Positions 34,453-42,718 of a DNA stretch of 64,000 nt are shown here, piece by piece. This stretch comes from Micavibrio_B sp964633355 (GTDB lineage: Bacteria > Pseudomonadota > Alphaproteobacteria > Micavibrionales > Micavibrionaceae), in contig CAZWGO010000003.1 in NCBI GenBank assembly GCA_964633355.1, positions 62,001 through 126,000 of the forward strand, in the 5' to 3' direction. The first letter of the stretch is position 1. Each line of letters begins with the position of its first letter. Both the position numbers and the translations under genes were made by a program. A model generated the notes under the pieces. That model was not told where the DNA came from. It saw nothing but the letters and a program-made list of their open reading frames with translations, and did no database searches.

Positions 34453-35012
34453 GAAAACTTATACTAACACTCGCTCTCTGCCTTCTCTCCTCAACCGCCT
34501 TCGCCAAAGACGTCGCGCCGGAAAATTTACTGATCATTGATTTGCCGGGCGGTGAAGTGAAAGTCGAATTGCTGCCCGAAAAAGCGCCTAAAACAGTCGA
34601 GCAAATCCGTGCCCTCGCCCGTTCCGGTTTTTACAACAATCTTGAATGGTTTCGCGTGATCGATAATTTCATCGCCCAGACAGGCTATCCGAAAGGCTCC
34701 AAGGGTAAATCCAAATTCCCTGATCTTCCGGCAGAATTCACCGATTACAAATTCAAGCGCGGCACGCTCGGCATGGGCCATGGCGAAGATATCAACTCCG
34801 CAAATTCCCAGTTCTTTATCTGCCTGACGGATGCGAAATGCGCCGAGCTGACAGGCAAATATACGGCTTTCGGTCAGGTCATTTCCGGCATGGAATATGT
34901 CGACCAGCTGCAAAAAGGCGAACCGCCGGTCGAGCCGGATAAAACGGTCAGAATCCGCATCGGCGCCGATTCTTCTGTCCCTGAAAAGGCCAAATCCTTC
35001 GGAAATGAATAA
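34449..35012 (+). CDS. Periplasmic peptidyl-prolyl isomerase, cyclophilin type (first of two)
   Basis: 187 aa with a signal peptide (MRKLILTLALCLLSSTAFA). The cyclophilin core has FRVIDNFIAQTGYP, NSANSQFFICL and YTAFGQVISGMEYVD. The usual FHRV is WFRV here, so the first His is replaced while the catalytic Arg remains. The insert LTDAKCAELTGKY carries a cysteine that may pair with that in FFICL. It is translationally coupled to purB, an odd partner for a periplasmic foldase. Confidence 0.9.
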   Translation: MRKLILTLALCLLSSTAFAKDVAPENLLIIDLPGGEVKVELLPEKAPKTVEQIRALARSGFYNNLEWFRVIDNFIAQTGYPKGSKGKSKFPDLPAEFTDYKFKRGTLGMGHGEDINSANSQFFICLTDAKCAELTGKYTAFGQVISGMEYVDQLQKGEPPVEPDKTVRIRIGADSSVPEKAKSFGNE

Positions 35013-35020
35013 TAATCTTA

Positions 35021-35077
35021 CTGCTTTCCCCGCACAGGCGGGGAACTCGACGATTCCTGCTTTCGCAGGAAAAACAA
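35021..35077. repeat. Palindromic element, family A (diverged)
   Basis: GCTTTCCCCGCACAGGCGGG followed by CCTGCTTTCGCAGG, separated by about 11 bases. More degenerate than other copies. Located between the two cyclophilin genes. Confidence 0.8.
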
Positions 35078-35120
35078 AGATGGTATTTTCCTGATATCTC
35101 CCGTGACGAAAGGAAATGTC

Positions 35121-35696
35121 ATGCAATTTTTAAAACTGGCTCTGGCGGCGGCAATCCTGCTGTCTCCTTTGGCCTCAACTGCGAAAGCCCAAACTATGGA
35201 TCCTGAAAATACACTTTATCTTGATACGACTTATGGTCGCGTCACCATTCAAATGCTGCCAGACAAAGCCCCCCTGCATGTAGCCCGCATCAAGGAACTG
35301 GCACGCAAAGGTTTCTATGACGGCGTTGTTTTCCACCGCGTGATCGAAGGCTTTATGGCTCAGACAGGCGACCCGACAGGTACCGGTACAGGCGGCTCCG
35401 AGCTTCCCGATCTTAAAGCAGAATTCAACGATGAAAACTTCGGTCGCGGCGTAATCGGTATGGCCCGCACTTCCGATCCGAACTCTGCCAACTCTCAATT
35501 CTTCATCTGCTTCGATGATTGCAGCTTCTTAAACCGCCAATACACAGTCTGGGGCAAAGTCACAGACGGTATGGGTGCAGTTGACCAGATCAGAAAAGGT
35601 GAACCGCCAGCCAACCCTGACAAAATCATCAAGTTGACTGTTGCTGCCGATGATAAAGGTGAAGCAGAAGCTGCGCCGAAAGCGGCTGCTCAATAA
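35121..35696 (+). CDS. Periplasmic peptidyl-prolyl isomerase, cyclophilin type (second of two)
   Basis: 191 aa starting MQFLKLALAAAILLSPLAST, a signal peptide cleaved near AKAQ. AAAGGAAA sits 6 bases before this ATG, so it is preferred to the in-frame GTG at 35103. The core is canonical: FHRVIEGFMAQTGDPTGTGT, NSANSQFFICF, YTVWGKVTDGMGAVDQI. The loop FDDCSFLNRQY carries a second Cys, as in its neighbour, and the C-terminus is Ala/Glu-rich. Tandem duplication with the upstream gene is likely, followed by divergence. Confidence 0.92.
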   Translation: MQFLKLALAAAILLSPLASTAKAQTMDPENTLYLDTTYGRVTIQMLPDKAPLHVARIKELARKGFYDGVVFHRVIEGFMAQTGDPTGTGTGGSELPDLKAEFNDENFGRGVIGMARTSDPNSANSQFFICFDDCSFLNRQYTVWGKVTDGMGAVDQIRKGEPPANPDKIIKLTVAADDKGEAEAAPKAAAQ

Positions 35697-36326
35697 TTAA
35701 AGCGATAATATCTTCGCATGCTCGGCCGCTTTGGAAACGAAGCGGTCGAGTTTTTTATAGTCGTCGAAAGCTTCGGCGGTTTCAAAGCGCAAATATACAT
35801 TTGCGCTATCGAAAATAAGGATGGCGGCAATCGATTTGATCGTCATCAGGGAATTTAAAGATTTACATCTCTCCTCTGTCATATACTGCGCGAGTATATT
35901 TTGGTCATCTGTGATGACGACGATCTCTTTATTCCAGAAATCGTAAGCGGGTGCGTAATCTTCTTTGAGGCCAAGCGCACGGGCAAAGTTTCCGGCATCG
36001 GCGGAGGCAACGACCCCTTGAGTGGGCATCGGCCCCGGCAATTCAAACTGGATGATAGTGCGGAAGCGACGTGAGCCCGCCTGATTGATCGTCTGCTCTT
36101 CCGAATAAAGATAGAACGGGAAACCTTTCAGATTTCCGGTAATCGCGGAGGATGAAAACATCTTGCCCGGGGTAACGGCCAGGTTGTTTTTCTCGGCAAA
36201 TTGCGCCCAGGCACGTTTCTGGCGCAGCAGGATGTGAAACGACCATCCGAACAGCCCGAGAATGAAAATGGCAAGGAAAACCCAGAGAAGGAACCAGATA
36301 TTCAAGAAAAACCCCTTTGAAATCAA
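35697..36326 (-). CDS. Membrane-anchored hypothetical protein, 209 aa
   Basis: One N-terminal membrane helix (IWFLLWVFLAIFILGLFGWSF) anchors a soluble domain of about 170 residues with no recognised motif. The domain looks beta-rich at first (FPFYLYSEEQ, RFRTIIQFELPGPMP) and helical at the end. Whether it faces the cytoplasm or the periplasm is unclear. It converges with the cyclophilin gene with no spacer at all: the two stop codons are adjacent. Confidence 0.65.
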   Translation of the reverse strand: MISKGFFLNIWFLLWVFLAIFILGLFGWSFHILLRQKRAWAQFAEKNNLAVTPGKMFSSSAITGNLKGFPFYLYSEEQTINQAGSRRFRTIIQFELPGPMPTQGVVASADAGNFARALGLKEDYAPAYDFWNKEIVVITDDQNILAQYMTEERCKSLNSLMTIKSIAAILIFDSANVYLRFETAEAFDDYKKLDRFVSKAAEHAKILSL

Positions 36327-36423
36327 ACACTAAGGGTCATTATACGCTAATACTTGGTTAAGGACAATTTGCAATTTCAACGCCTGTGATCTATGTTCGC
36401 CAGCTTCGAAAGGATAACTGCGT

Positions 36424-36789
36424 ATGAATAAACTATTGGCAAGCTTTGCGCTTGCAACAACTTCCCTAGCCTCCGCTCAGCCGGCACAAGAAACCCAATA
36501 TATCCGTTTTGAAAGAATGGACCGTGGTGACAGCCTGAATTTAGAAAGCAAAATGGTCAAGGACATTGGTTTGCTTTCGCCCTCCAAATTCTATGCCGTA
36601 TTCAGGCTAGCCTCCGGTAAACCCCGCGCTATTGAATGTAGCATGCTGCAAGCCGGCATTATTGAAGTTACAGGGCATCTAAATCGTGAAAAATCTGTTC
36701 AAAAAAGTGAAAACCTTCAGCAATCTCTTACAGAAATGAAAAATGCCGCCATCAATTGCGAGGGCGTCATGGAAATAAATCCATTTTAA
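36424..36789 (+). CDS. Small exported protein with two cysteines, 121 aa
   Basis: Signal peptide MNKLLASFALATTSLASAQP. The mature region of about 100 residues has exactly two cysteines, about 49 residues apart (IECSMLQ and INCEGVM), fit for a disulfide in the periplasm. AAGGATAACTGCGT precedes the ATG. No family recognised. The next gene encodes a protein of similar layout, and the two may be distant paralogues. Confidence 0.65.
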   Translation: MNKLLASFALATTSLASAQPAQETQYIRFERMDRGDSLNLESKMVKDIGLLSPSKFYAVFRLASGKPRAIECSMLQAGIIEVTGHLNREKSVQKSENLQQSLTEMKNAAINCEGVMEINPF

Positions 36790-36854
36790 TTTGCATTTAA
36801 TTATTCATTTATCCTAGGCTTGCTTCATAAATAAAAAAACAGGGAGTCTTGAGT

Positions 36855-37340
36855 ATGAATAAAAATCTTAGTATCGCGGCAGCTGCCGCGCTTACCGCTA
36901 CTGCCATGCCCTCTTATAGTCAGGAGAAAGCAGCACCACCCGAAAGCACCGAAGCCGGCGTGGATGTTGCGCCGGAAATAAAAGAATCTTTTCTAAAAAT
37001 CATGGCCGATCAATTTGTGCCTTATAAATTTATTAGCACTATTCCCGACCAATCTCTGACAATTACCCTCGAGCAGCCATCGAGAATTCAAGGTGAGTTT
37101 GCCATTAGCGGCACGAAATATTCTACTTCGAAAATTTCGCTCAAGGCAGCGTTTTTAAACCGGAAAGATCAATCCTATCAAGTCATGGGCTGCGATGAAT
37201 TATCTACCGCAAAGCTTAATATGCTGAAAATAGGGATAACTTCAAAAACGGAGTTTGAAAAAGCGGTTGTGGATGCGCAGGTAAATCAGCTCGATCTCGG
37301 TGTTAAATCTTTGAATTGTCCGCCGGGACCGATGATTTAA
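36855..37340 (+). CDS. Small exported protein with two cysteines, 161 aa
   Basis: Begins MNKNLSIAAAAALTATAMPS, a signal peptide ending near YSQ. AGGGAG lies 8 bases before this ATG, better than the in-frame TTG at 36849. The mature part has two cysteines about 49 residues apart (MGCDELST and LNCPPG) near the C-terminus, the same arrangement as in the preceding protein. It lies 65 bases downstream of it. Function unknown. Confidence 0.65.
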   Translation: MNKNLSIAAAAALTATAMPSYSQEKAAPPESTEAGVDVAPEIKESFLKIMADQFVPYKFISTIPDQSLTITLEQPSRIQGEFAISGTKYSTSKISLKAAFLNRKDQSYQVMGCDELSTAKLNMLKIGITSKTEFEKAVVDAQVNQLDLGVKSLNCPPGPMI

Positions 37341-39488
37341 TTATTTCTTCCTGCCCTTCGATCTCGTTGGCGCACTGGATTTATGGCTCCAGTCATTGGC
37401 AAGGCGCGGCGCGATAAGCGCGCCCGTCAGGCCTAAATCCATCGCTTCGAGTTTCCTGATTTGATCGCGGCAACGCGCCGCTTCCTCGAATTCCAGATCG
37501 GCAGCGGCTTTTCGCATTTTCTCTTCCATGCGCTTGATTTGTTTTTGCAGACCATCCGGTGACGACAGAAATTTTTCCTGATCGGAATCAGAAAAGCCTG
37601 CTGCCAGATTTACATGATCGCCGCGCTCGAAAACACTTGCAAGAACATTGCTGATCGATTTCTTGATACTCTCCGGCGTGATGCCATGTTCTTTGTTATA
37701 TTCCATTTGCTTGTTGCGGCGGCGGCTGGTTTCATCAATGGCGTATTGCATGCTTCCCGTGATGCTGTCGGCATACAGGATCGCTCTCCCTTCAATATTA
37801 CGCGCGGCACGGCCTATCGTCTGTACGAGAGAGGTTTTAGAACGCAGGAAACCTTCCTTATCGGCATCTAAAATCGCCACAAGCATACATTCAGGAATAT
37901 CGAGACCTTCGCGCAGCAAGTTGATCCCGACCAATACATCAAAATGCCCGAGGCGCAAATCATGCAAGATTTCAATGCGTTCGAGCGTGTCGACATCAGA
38001 ATGAAGATAACGCACCCGAATGCCGTTTTCGGTCAGGTATTCCGTGAGCGCCTCTGCCATTTTCTTGGTGAGCGTCGTCACCAGAACACGCCCGCCCTTC
38101 TCGACGATGAGTTTACATTCATGCATCAAATCATCGACCTGATGCTTTGTCGGGCGGATTTCGACCGGCGGATCGATGAGGCCCGTCGGGCGCACGATTT
38201 GTTCTGCATAGACGCCGCCGGCCTGTTCCAGTTCCCATGGCGCAGGCGTGGCCGAGACATAGACAGTTTGCGGACGCAGCGCGTTCCATTCCTCGAATTT
38301 CAGCGGTCGGTTATCCCGCGCCGACGGCAAGCGGAAACCGTAATCAACCAGCGTGGTTTTACGCGCGCGATCACCATTATACATCGCGCCGATCTGCGGC
38401 ACCATGACATGGCTTTCATCGAGAATAAGCAGCGAATCCGGCGGCATATATTCGATTAAAGTCGGGGGCGGCTCGCCCGGCTTGCGGCCTGTCAGATAGC
38501 GGGAATAGTTTTCAATCCCCTGACACATGCCGGTCGCCGCCAGCATCTCGATATCAAATTGAGTACGCTGTGAAAGGCGCTGCGCTTCCAAAAGTTTTCC
38601 TTCCGCTTCGAATTCCGCCAAGCGCTCTTTCAGATCGCGCTTAATATGCTCGATCATCTGCCCAATAGTCGGCCCCGGCGTCACGTAGTGGGAATTGGCG
38701 AAAATACGCACGCCTTGCAGATCGGCATATTTCTGACCCGTTAATGGATCGAATTCCGTGATTGTTTCGATTTCGTCACCGAACATTGAAAACCGCCATG
38801 CGCGATCTTCAAAGTGCGCCGGAAAAAGTTCAACCGTATCGCCGCGCACGCGAAACGTCCCGCGGTCAAAGGCGATATCGTTACGCTTGTAATGAAGTTC
38901 GATAAATTTGCCGATCAAAGCCTGACGATCAAGACGCTCGCCAGGGCGAATTTCGACCGTGGCCGCAAAATAATCTTCCTTGGAGCCGATACCATAAATA
39001 CAGGAAACCGATGCGACGATGATAACATCGCGCCTCTCGAACAATGCCCGCGTCGCTGCATGGCGCAGACGGTCGATCTGGTCATTGATGCTGGAATCTT
39101 TTTCGATGAATGTATCGGTGCGCGGGACATAGGCTTCAGGCTGGTAATAATCATAATAGGATACGAAATACTCAACCGCATTATCGGGGAAAAAAGCTTT
39201 CATTTCGCCGAAGAGCTGCGCGGCGAGTGTCTTGTTCGGGGCAAGAATAAGTGTCGGTTTTTGCACTTCCTGAATGACATGAGCCATAGTGAAGGTCTTG
39301 CCTGAACCCGTCACGCCGAGCAAAACCTGATCGCTCAGTCCTGATCGAATACCTGCTACAAGCTGGCGAATAGCCGCCGGCTGGTCGCCCGACGGCGTAA
39401 AATCCGAGTCGATCCTGAACGGTTTGTCTTGATCCAGCGGCGTTGAAATAGGCTGGGCGGGGTGTGGCAATTCCTCTTTTGTCGGCAT
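37341..39488 (-). CDS. uvrB: Excinuclease ABC subunit B
   Basis: 715 aa, damage-verifying helicase of nucleotide excision repair. Walker A GVTGSGKTFT, the beta-hairpin region YYDYYQPEAYVPRTDTFIEK, ILDESHVMVPQ, AILDADKEGFLRS and QTIGRAARN, with a C-terminal UVR motif (DLEFEEAARCRDQIRKLE) that contacts UvrC. A C-terminal basic tail ends SKGRKK. Complete. Its stop directly abuts the preceding exported-protein gene. Confidence 0.97.
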   Translation of the reverse strand: MPTKEELPHPAQPISTPLDQDKPFRIDSDFTPSGDQPAAIRQLVAGIRSGLSDQVLLGVTGSGKTFTMAHVIQEVQKPTLILAPNKTLAAQLFGEMKAFFPDNAVEYFVSYYDYYQPEAYVPRTDTFIEKDSSINDQIDRLRHAATRALFERRDVIIVASVSCIYGIGSKEDYFAATVEIRPGERLDRQALIGKFIELHYKRNDIAFDRGTFRVRGDTVELFPAHFEDRAWRFSMFGDEIETITEFDPLTGQKYADLQGVRIFANSHYVTPGPTIGQMIEHIKRDLKERLAEFEAEGKLLEAQRLSQRTQFDIEMLAATGMCQGIENYSRYLTGRKPGEPPPTLIEYMPPDSLLILDESHVMVPQIGAMYNGDRARKTTLVDYGFRLPSARDNRPLKFEEWNALRPQTVYVSATPAPWELEQAGGVYAEQIVRPTGLIDPPVEIRPTKHQVDDLMHECKLIVEKGGRVLVTTLTKKMAEALTEYLTENGIRVRYLHSDVDTLERIEILHDLRLGHFDVLVGINLLREGLDIPECMLVAILDADKEGFLRSKTSLVQTIGRAARNIEGRAILYADSITGSMQYAIDETSRRRNKQMEYNKEHGITPESIKKSISNVLASVFERGDHVNLAAGFSDSDQEKFLSSPDGLQKQIKRMEEKMRKAAADLEFEEAARCRDQIRKLEAMDLGLTGALIAPRLANDWSHKSSAPTRSKGRKK

Positions 39489-39556
39489 ATATATAACTTA
39501 ACGCTTTTGCTGCAAAAGCAAAGCCGCCAAACCGGATTTTTTATAGTTAGATAACC

Positions 39557-40207
39557 ATGACCCACCCAGAATTAACCGAATTCCTTCTGAAACGCCGTTC
39601 GACCAAGGTCGCCTATCTGGCAGACCCGGCCCCGTCAAAAGAGCAGATTGAGACTATCCTGAAAATCGCCAGCCGCGTGCCTGATCATGGGAAATACGCC
39701 CCGTGGTATTTTATCGCCTTACAAGGCAATGCCAGACAAAAGGCAGGAGAATTATTGAGACAGGCTTATAAAATCGAAAATCCGGATACGCCGCAAGCCA
39801 AGCTCGATCTTGAAGCCGAGCGTTTTCTCCGCGCTCCTTTGGTGATTGCCGTTGTCTCGCGCATCAAACCGGGGAAGCATGCGCAGTGGGAGCAAATTCT
39901 CTCCACTGGCGCCGCCTGTATGAATTTATGTCTCGCCGCCAACTCGCTTGGCTTTGGCTCTAACTGGCTGACCGAATGGTATACCTACAGCGAACATTTC
40001 AAAGCATCGATGGGACTGGATTCACGCGATAATTTTGCAGGGTTTATCTATATCGGCACACAAGCCGCGCCCAATGACGAACGCGAACGTCCTGACCTCG
40101 CCAATATCACAACTTACTGGCAGCCGGATGCGACCTTAAATAAAGGCGATCAGTATGGAATGCCGGATAAAGAGATACCAAAGGCCGGATTTACTTCAGC
40201 GGTTTGA
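39557..40207 (+). CDS. Nitroreductase family protein (YdjA-like)
   Basis: 216 aa FMN-dependent NAD(P)H oxidoreductase fold. The FMN-binding RRSTK is near the N-terminus, with PDHGKYAPWYF, STGAACMNLCLAANSLGFGSNW and GFIYIGT at the flavin and dimer interface. The spacing fits the compact YdjA group. The substrate is unknown. The 3' end overlaps the convergent lysS by 17 bases. Confidence 0.88.
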   Translation: MTHPELTEFLLKRRSTKVAYLADPAPSKEQIETILKIASRVPDHGKYAPWYFIALQGNARQKAGELLRQAYKIENPDTPQAKLDLEAERFLRAPLVIAVVSRIKPGKHAQWEQILSTGAACMNLCLAANSLGFGSNWLTEWYTYSEHFKASMGLDSRDNFAGFIYIGTQAAPNDERERPDLANITTYWQPDATLNKGDQYGMPDKEIPKAGFTSAV

Positions 40208-41702
40208 GCGTCGGGAACAGAATGACATCGCGGATATTCGATGAATCCGTGAGGAGCATAACCAGACGGTCGATCCCAAGACCCCAGCCGCCTGTCGGCG
40301 GTAGACCATATTCCAGCGCCGTGATGTAGTCTTCGTCGAGCATTTGCGCTTCTTCGTCGCCTGCATCGCGCTGTGATACTTGGGCTTCGAAACGCTCGCG
40401 CTGGATACGTGGATCGTTCAGCTCGGTAAAGGCGTTGGCTATTTCCCAGCCATTGACATAGCTTTCGAAACGCTCGACCAGACGAGGATTATCACGGTGG
40501 TTTTTCGACAGAGGCGAAATCTCGAAGGGGAAATCCGTCACATGTGTCGGCTGAGTCAAAGTATGCTCGACTTTTTCCGAGAATATATATTCGACGACCT
40601 GCCCCCAATTGAATTTTGGATCGACTTTGATACCAATTTTCGCAGCTGCTTCATGTGCCGCTTGCGCACTGTCCAGTTCAAGGAAATCAACGCCTGTTGC
40701 TTCTTTGACCAGATCGGTCATGCGTTTTCTCGGCCACGCTTTGCCGAAATCCAGTACTTTATCGCCATATTGAATTTCATAGGTTCCGTGCAGACCATGG
40801 ACGACATAACGCACCATGTCTTCAACCAGCGTCATGATATCTTCATAATCCATATAGGCGTGATAGCCTTCGACCGCCGTAAATTCAGGGTTATGCTTGA
40901 CCGATACGCCTTCATTACGAAAGTTCTTGCCGATCTCGTAAACCGCATCGGCGAAGCCGCCAACAATCAAACGCTTTAGATATAATTCGGGTGCAACGCG
41001 GAGATAAAATTCAGAGTCGACCGCATTGTAATGTGTGGTAAACGGCTTCGCGCTCGCGCCACCAAGGATCGGATTTAAAATCGGTGTTTCGACTTCGATC
41101 GCACCCATGCCGTTTAAATATTCCCGGATCGAGGCTACAATTTTAGAGCGCGAACGCAGAACCGCTTTCGCTTCGTCATTGACGATCAGATCGACATAGC
41201 GCTGGCGATACCGTTGTTCGATGTCGCTAAGGCCATGATATTTTTCCGGCAAAGGCAAAAAGCTTTTGGTCAGCAGGGTCAGTTCTTTCGTACGCACCGA
41301 TAACTCACCGCGTGGCGTGCGGCGGATCGTGCCTTCAACGCCGATAATATCGCCGAGATCGAGCGTCTCAAGCGCCTTGAGCTTATCTTCGGATAATGTG
41401 TCCTTGTGACAGAAAATCTGGATTTTGCCGGTCGCATCATGCAGATCGATAAACATGCCGTTATTGCGGTAGGCCATGATACGGCCCGCCACGCGCACGA
41501 CGTCTTCGGTTTCGACGCCATTTTCAAGACCTTCATATTTGGTTTGTACATCACCCGCTTTATGCGTGCGGTGGAATTTATGCGGAAATGCGTTAATACC
41601 TGCCTCTTCAATCGCCGCCAGTTTCTTTAGCTTGGCCAGTTTCAACGGATTTTCATCCGCAGGAGAGGTTTGTGGACTGGTTTGGACATTGGCGTTTAAC
41701 AT
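40191..41702 (-). CDS. lysS: Lysyl-tRNA synthetase, class II
   Basis: 503 aa. An OB-fold anticodon domain (VRVAGRIMAYRNNGMFIDLHD) is followed by a class II catalytic core: motif 2 is YEIGKNFRNEGVS with FTAVEGYHAYMD, and motif 3 is GWGLGIDRLVMLL near the C-terminus. Many alphaproteobacteria instead use the unrelated class I LysRS, so the class II enzyme is mildly informative for placement. Divergent to a pilin-like gene. Confidence 0.96.
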   Translation of the reverse strand: MLNANVQTSPQTSPADENPLKLAKLKKLAAIEEAGINAFPHKFHRTHKAGDVQTKYEGLENGVETEDVVRVAGRIMAYRNNGMFIDLHDATGKIQIFCHKDTLSEDKLKALETLDLGDIIGVEGTIRRTPRGELSVRTKELTLLTKSFLPLPEKYHGLSDIEQRYRQRYVDLIVNDEAKAVLRSRSKIVASIREYLNGMGAIEVETPILNPILGGASAKPFTTHYNAVDSEFYLRVAPELYLKRLIVGGFADAVYEIGKNFRNEGVSVKHNPEFTAVEGYHAYMDYEDIMTLVEDMVRYVVHGLHGTYEIQYGDKVLDFGKAWPRKRMTDLVKEATGVDFLELDSAQAAHEAAAKIGIKVDPKFNWGQVVEYIFSEKVEHTLTQPTHVTDFPFEISPLSKNHRDNPRLVERFESYVNGWEIANAFTELNDPRIQRERFEAQVSQRDAGDEEAQMLDEDYITALEYGLPPTGGWGLGIDRLVMLLTDSSNIRDVILFPTLKPLK

Positions 41703-41704
41703 GT

Positions 41705-41733
41705 TTCAGACTCTGTTTTTAATGTGGTAAAAT
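41705..41733 (+). promoter_or_regulatory. Possible promoter of the pilin-like gene
   Basis: TTCAGA, a 17-base spacer and TAAAAT, ending 26 bases before the ATG at 41760. It would partly overlap the start of divergent lysS. Pattern match only. Confidence 0.3.
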
Positions 41734-41759
41734 AGGATCTGTATTGAGAGACAAAATCT

Positions 41760-42584
41760 ATGAAAAATCAAGGTTTTATTAAGAATTCCGCCCAGCCTTC
41801 CACCTCCGGAAACGTCATGGTCATCATTTTGATCATGATCGCCCTGCTCGCCGCCGTGACGATAACCATAACCCGCATGGGTAACAACACGACGGAAGTA
41901 TCTCAGGAAGAAGCCTCCGTGATTGCGTCACAAGTATTGCGGCAGGCGAAAACGATGGCGAACGCTGTAGATGGGTTGGTTGCCAAAGGCTGCAGCATCA
42001 CCCAACTCAGTTTCGACAACTCCACTGTTACAGGTTACACTAACGCGCAATCCCCATCGGATAAGTCTTGTTGGCTGTTTGATGCATCCGGAGCCGGATT
42101 AAGTTTTCCAACGCCGCCGAAATCCGCCAATGACGGGACAGAATGGATGTTTACACGCCATAATAATGTTGGTGGTGTCGGGACAGAAAGAGAAACAGGT
42201 ATCGCCTGTATATCCGCTTGCGAAGATTTGCTAATGGTCCTGCCCTTTACTGATGTAAATGTTTGTAAAGCTATAAATATGTCAGCAGGAGTTACAACGT
42301 CGTTTTCAACAGCCCCCCCGCAGAATGCGGGAACAGGCGGCATCGATTTAAGCCTTAAATTTTATGCACCAAACACAGCCCAAAGCAGCCATAATTATTC
42401 CCACTGGACGTCTTCTCAAGCCGGTTTTTCAATCAAAACATCGGTAACTCCTTTAAATACAAATGCTTTATGGGATAAAAAAACAGGCTGTGTAGAAGCT
42501 ACCAGTGGTTACAAAGATACATCTGCGGTTGACCAACCCGGCACTGGGAAATATTTTTTTTACCATGTTTTGGTTGAACGTTGA
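41760..42584 (+). CDS. Pilin-like cell-surface protein, paralogue 1
   Basis: 274 aa. A short polar leader is followed by SGNVMVIILIMIALLAAVTI, a single membrane helix placed as in type IV pilins but lacking the usual Glu at +5 after the Gly. A helical neck (EEASVIASQVLRQAKTMANA) leads to a large Ser/Thr/Asn-rich ectodomain with several cysteines: KGCSITQLSF, DKSCWLFDAS, GIACISACE, CKAIN. It ends YHVLVER. The gene at 59256 encodes a clear relative with the same N-terminal anchor and C-terminus. Probably exported and surface-exposed; whether it is assembled into a fibre is unknown. Confidence 0.7.
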   Translation: MKNQGFIKNSAQPSTSGNVMVIILIMIALLAAVTITITRMGNNTTEVSQEEASVIASQVLRQAKTMANAVDGLVAKGCSITQLSFDNSTVTGYTNAQSPSDKSCWLFDASGAGLSFPTPPKSANDGTEWMFTRHNNVGGVGTERETGIACISACEDLLMVLPFTDVNVCKAINMSAGVTTSFSTAPPQNAGTGGIDLSLKFYAPNTAQSSHNYSHWTSSQAGFSIKTSVTPLNTNALWDKKTGCVEATSGYKDTSAVDQPGTGKYFFYHVLVER

Positions 42585-42608
42585 TTTTCTGTTATTACAG
42601 ACAGCACG

Positions 42609-42690
42609 CTCATCATCCCTAGCGTAGCCGAGGAATCTCACCTTAAAATAGATGAGATTCCTCGGCTCACTTTGTTCGCTCGGAATGACA
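42609..42690. repeat. Inverted repeat with 13-bp perfect core
   Basis: CCGAGGAATCTCA (42628-42640) and TGAGATTCCTCGG (42653-42665) are exact reverse complements. Flanking CTCATCATCC and CGGAATGACA extend the symmetry imperfectly. The element resembles the one at 6715 in layout (TCATCCT...AGGATGA) but not in detail. It fills the gap before the DinG-like gene. Confidence 0.85.
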
Positions 42691-42718
42691 GTCATTATTT
42701 TATGTGATAAATTCCCTT

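Noticed and set aside
1265..35077. Family A repeats as a CRISPR array
   Set aside because: Copies are scattered over the window, self-complementary and not regularly spaced.
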